A stretch of DNA of 59,530 bases from Akkermansia muciniphila. Its GTDB lineage: Bacteria > Verrucomicrobiota > Verrucomicrobiia > Limisphaerales > BJHT01. The stretch covers positions 1 through 59,530 of the forward strand of contig CAMAUZ010000046.1 of assembly GCA_945861535.1 (NCBI GenBank), in the 5' to 3' direction. The position numbers and the translations under genes were made by a program. Within the stretch, counting starts at the first letter, position 1. Each line of letters opens with the position of its first letter. Under the pieces are notes generated by a model, which saw only the letters and a program-made list of their open reading frames with translations, was not told the origin of the DNA and did not search any database. Shown here piece after piece: positions 59,381 through 59,530 of this stretch.

Positions 59381-59530
59381 GCCGTAACGATTCAGTGAGG
59401 GCGACAGGAGCGCGGCCTTCAGGCCGCAGAAACGTCCGCCCGCAGCGACCGTGTCACACGCTACGGACGCGTCCTCCCACTCACCATTGGGTGAGTTCCA
59501 TAAAGGGTTCGGAAATTCGCTCGCCCTCGA
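59381..59530. repeat. GTTACGGC...AGTGAGGGCG-family element, copy 2 (cut by window end)
   Basis: Starts GCCGTAACGATTCAGTGAGG and runs off the window. It matches the reverse complement of 51765-51914 with about three substitutions, so it is inverted relative to copy 1. The remaining 145 bp after the small exported gene shows nothing. Confidence 0.9.

Noticed and set aside
1-59530. tRNA, rRNA, riboswitch or prophage genes
   Set aside because: All gaps were read by eye for tRNA-like cloverleaf sequence, known RNA motifs, integrases and phage structural genes; none was found. A covariance-model search would be needed to exclude weak RNA genes.

Overview
High-GC bacterial chromosome with no rRNA, tRNA, phage or plasmid functions visible. 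The gene content points to the PVC superphylum, most likely Verrucomicrobiota: a complete mreB-mreC-mreD-mrdA-rodA-rng block, a DUF4159/MoxR/DUF58/BatA-like/VWA gene set, a Tat-exported DUF1552 protein, a four-helix-bundle (S23-type) protein, weak Shine-Dalgarno sequences, and very many long palindromic intergenic repeats. The assignment is inference from gene content only.

Layout. 1-6.7 kb: 3' end of an NnrS-like membrane protein, then a signalling cluster (PAS histidine kinase, receiver-HD-GYP protein, three-PAS hybrid kinase). 6.9-7.6 kb: a HEPN/MNT toxin-antitoxin pair. 8.5-16.5 kb (minus strand): the cell-shape operon, with an unusual 394 bp repeat-bearing gap between mrdA and rodA. 16.8-22.8 kb: a small ORF, a Sel1-repeat protein and a 1,479-residue fused GH13-GH133 glycogen debranching enzyme. 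23.4-33.1 kb: a catabolic-looking locus containing a PEP-hydrolase-like TIM barrel, an ACS-family MFS transporter, a D-2-hydroxyacid dehydrogenase, an SDR, a fused E1 alpha-beta 2-oxoacid dehydrogenase, and a lipoyl domain/E1-E3-binding domain/NAD-epimerase fusion. 33.6-45.2 kb: the DUF4159-MoxR-DUF58-BatA-like-VWA set, interrupted by an ATP-grasp gene, three back-to-back palindromes with an orphan antitoxin, and an antisense PIN/UPF0175 toxin-antitoxin pair. 45.5-54.7 kb: a solitary GspE-like ATPase, a GT21 glycosyltransferase, hemL, a small membrane protein plus YceI, apaG, infA and a short-type alpha-glucan phosphorylase. 54.9-59.2 kb: an IS66-like remnant, a DUF1552 protein, a matrixin-like metalloprotease and a small exported protein.

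The best candidate for something undescribed is at 27.98-33.13 kb. The usual E2 acyltransferase catalytic domain is replaced by an intact NAD-dependent epimerase/dehydratase domain behind a lipoyl domain and a peripheral-subunit-binding domain. It lies beside an E1 alpha-beta fusion and an SDR that lacks its catalytic lysine. In the same locus, heptanucleotide arrays of GGGGACAG type flank a four-helix-bundle gene in inverted orientation, supply the C-terminus of the SDR and the N-terminus of E1, and form an in-frame linker inside E1.

The second theme is repeat density. At least seven families of 100-350 bp two-armed palindromes, several in multiple copies within the window, occupy nearly every long intergenic gap. 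Heptamer arrays often occur as inverted pairs. One repeat supplies the stop codon of the debranching enzyme, and another sits inside the cell-shape operon.
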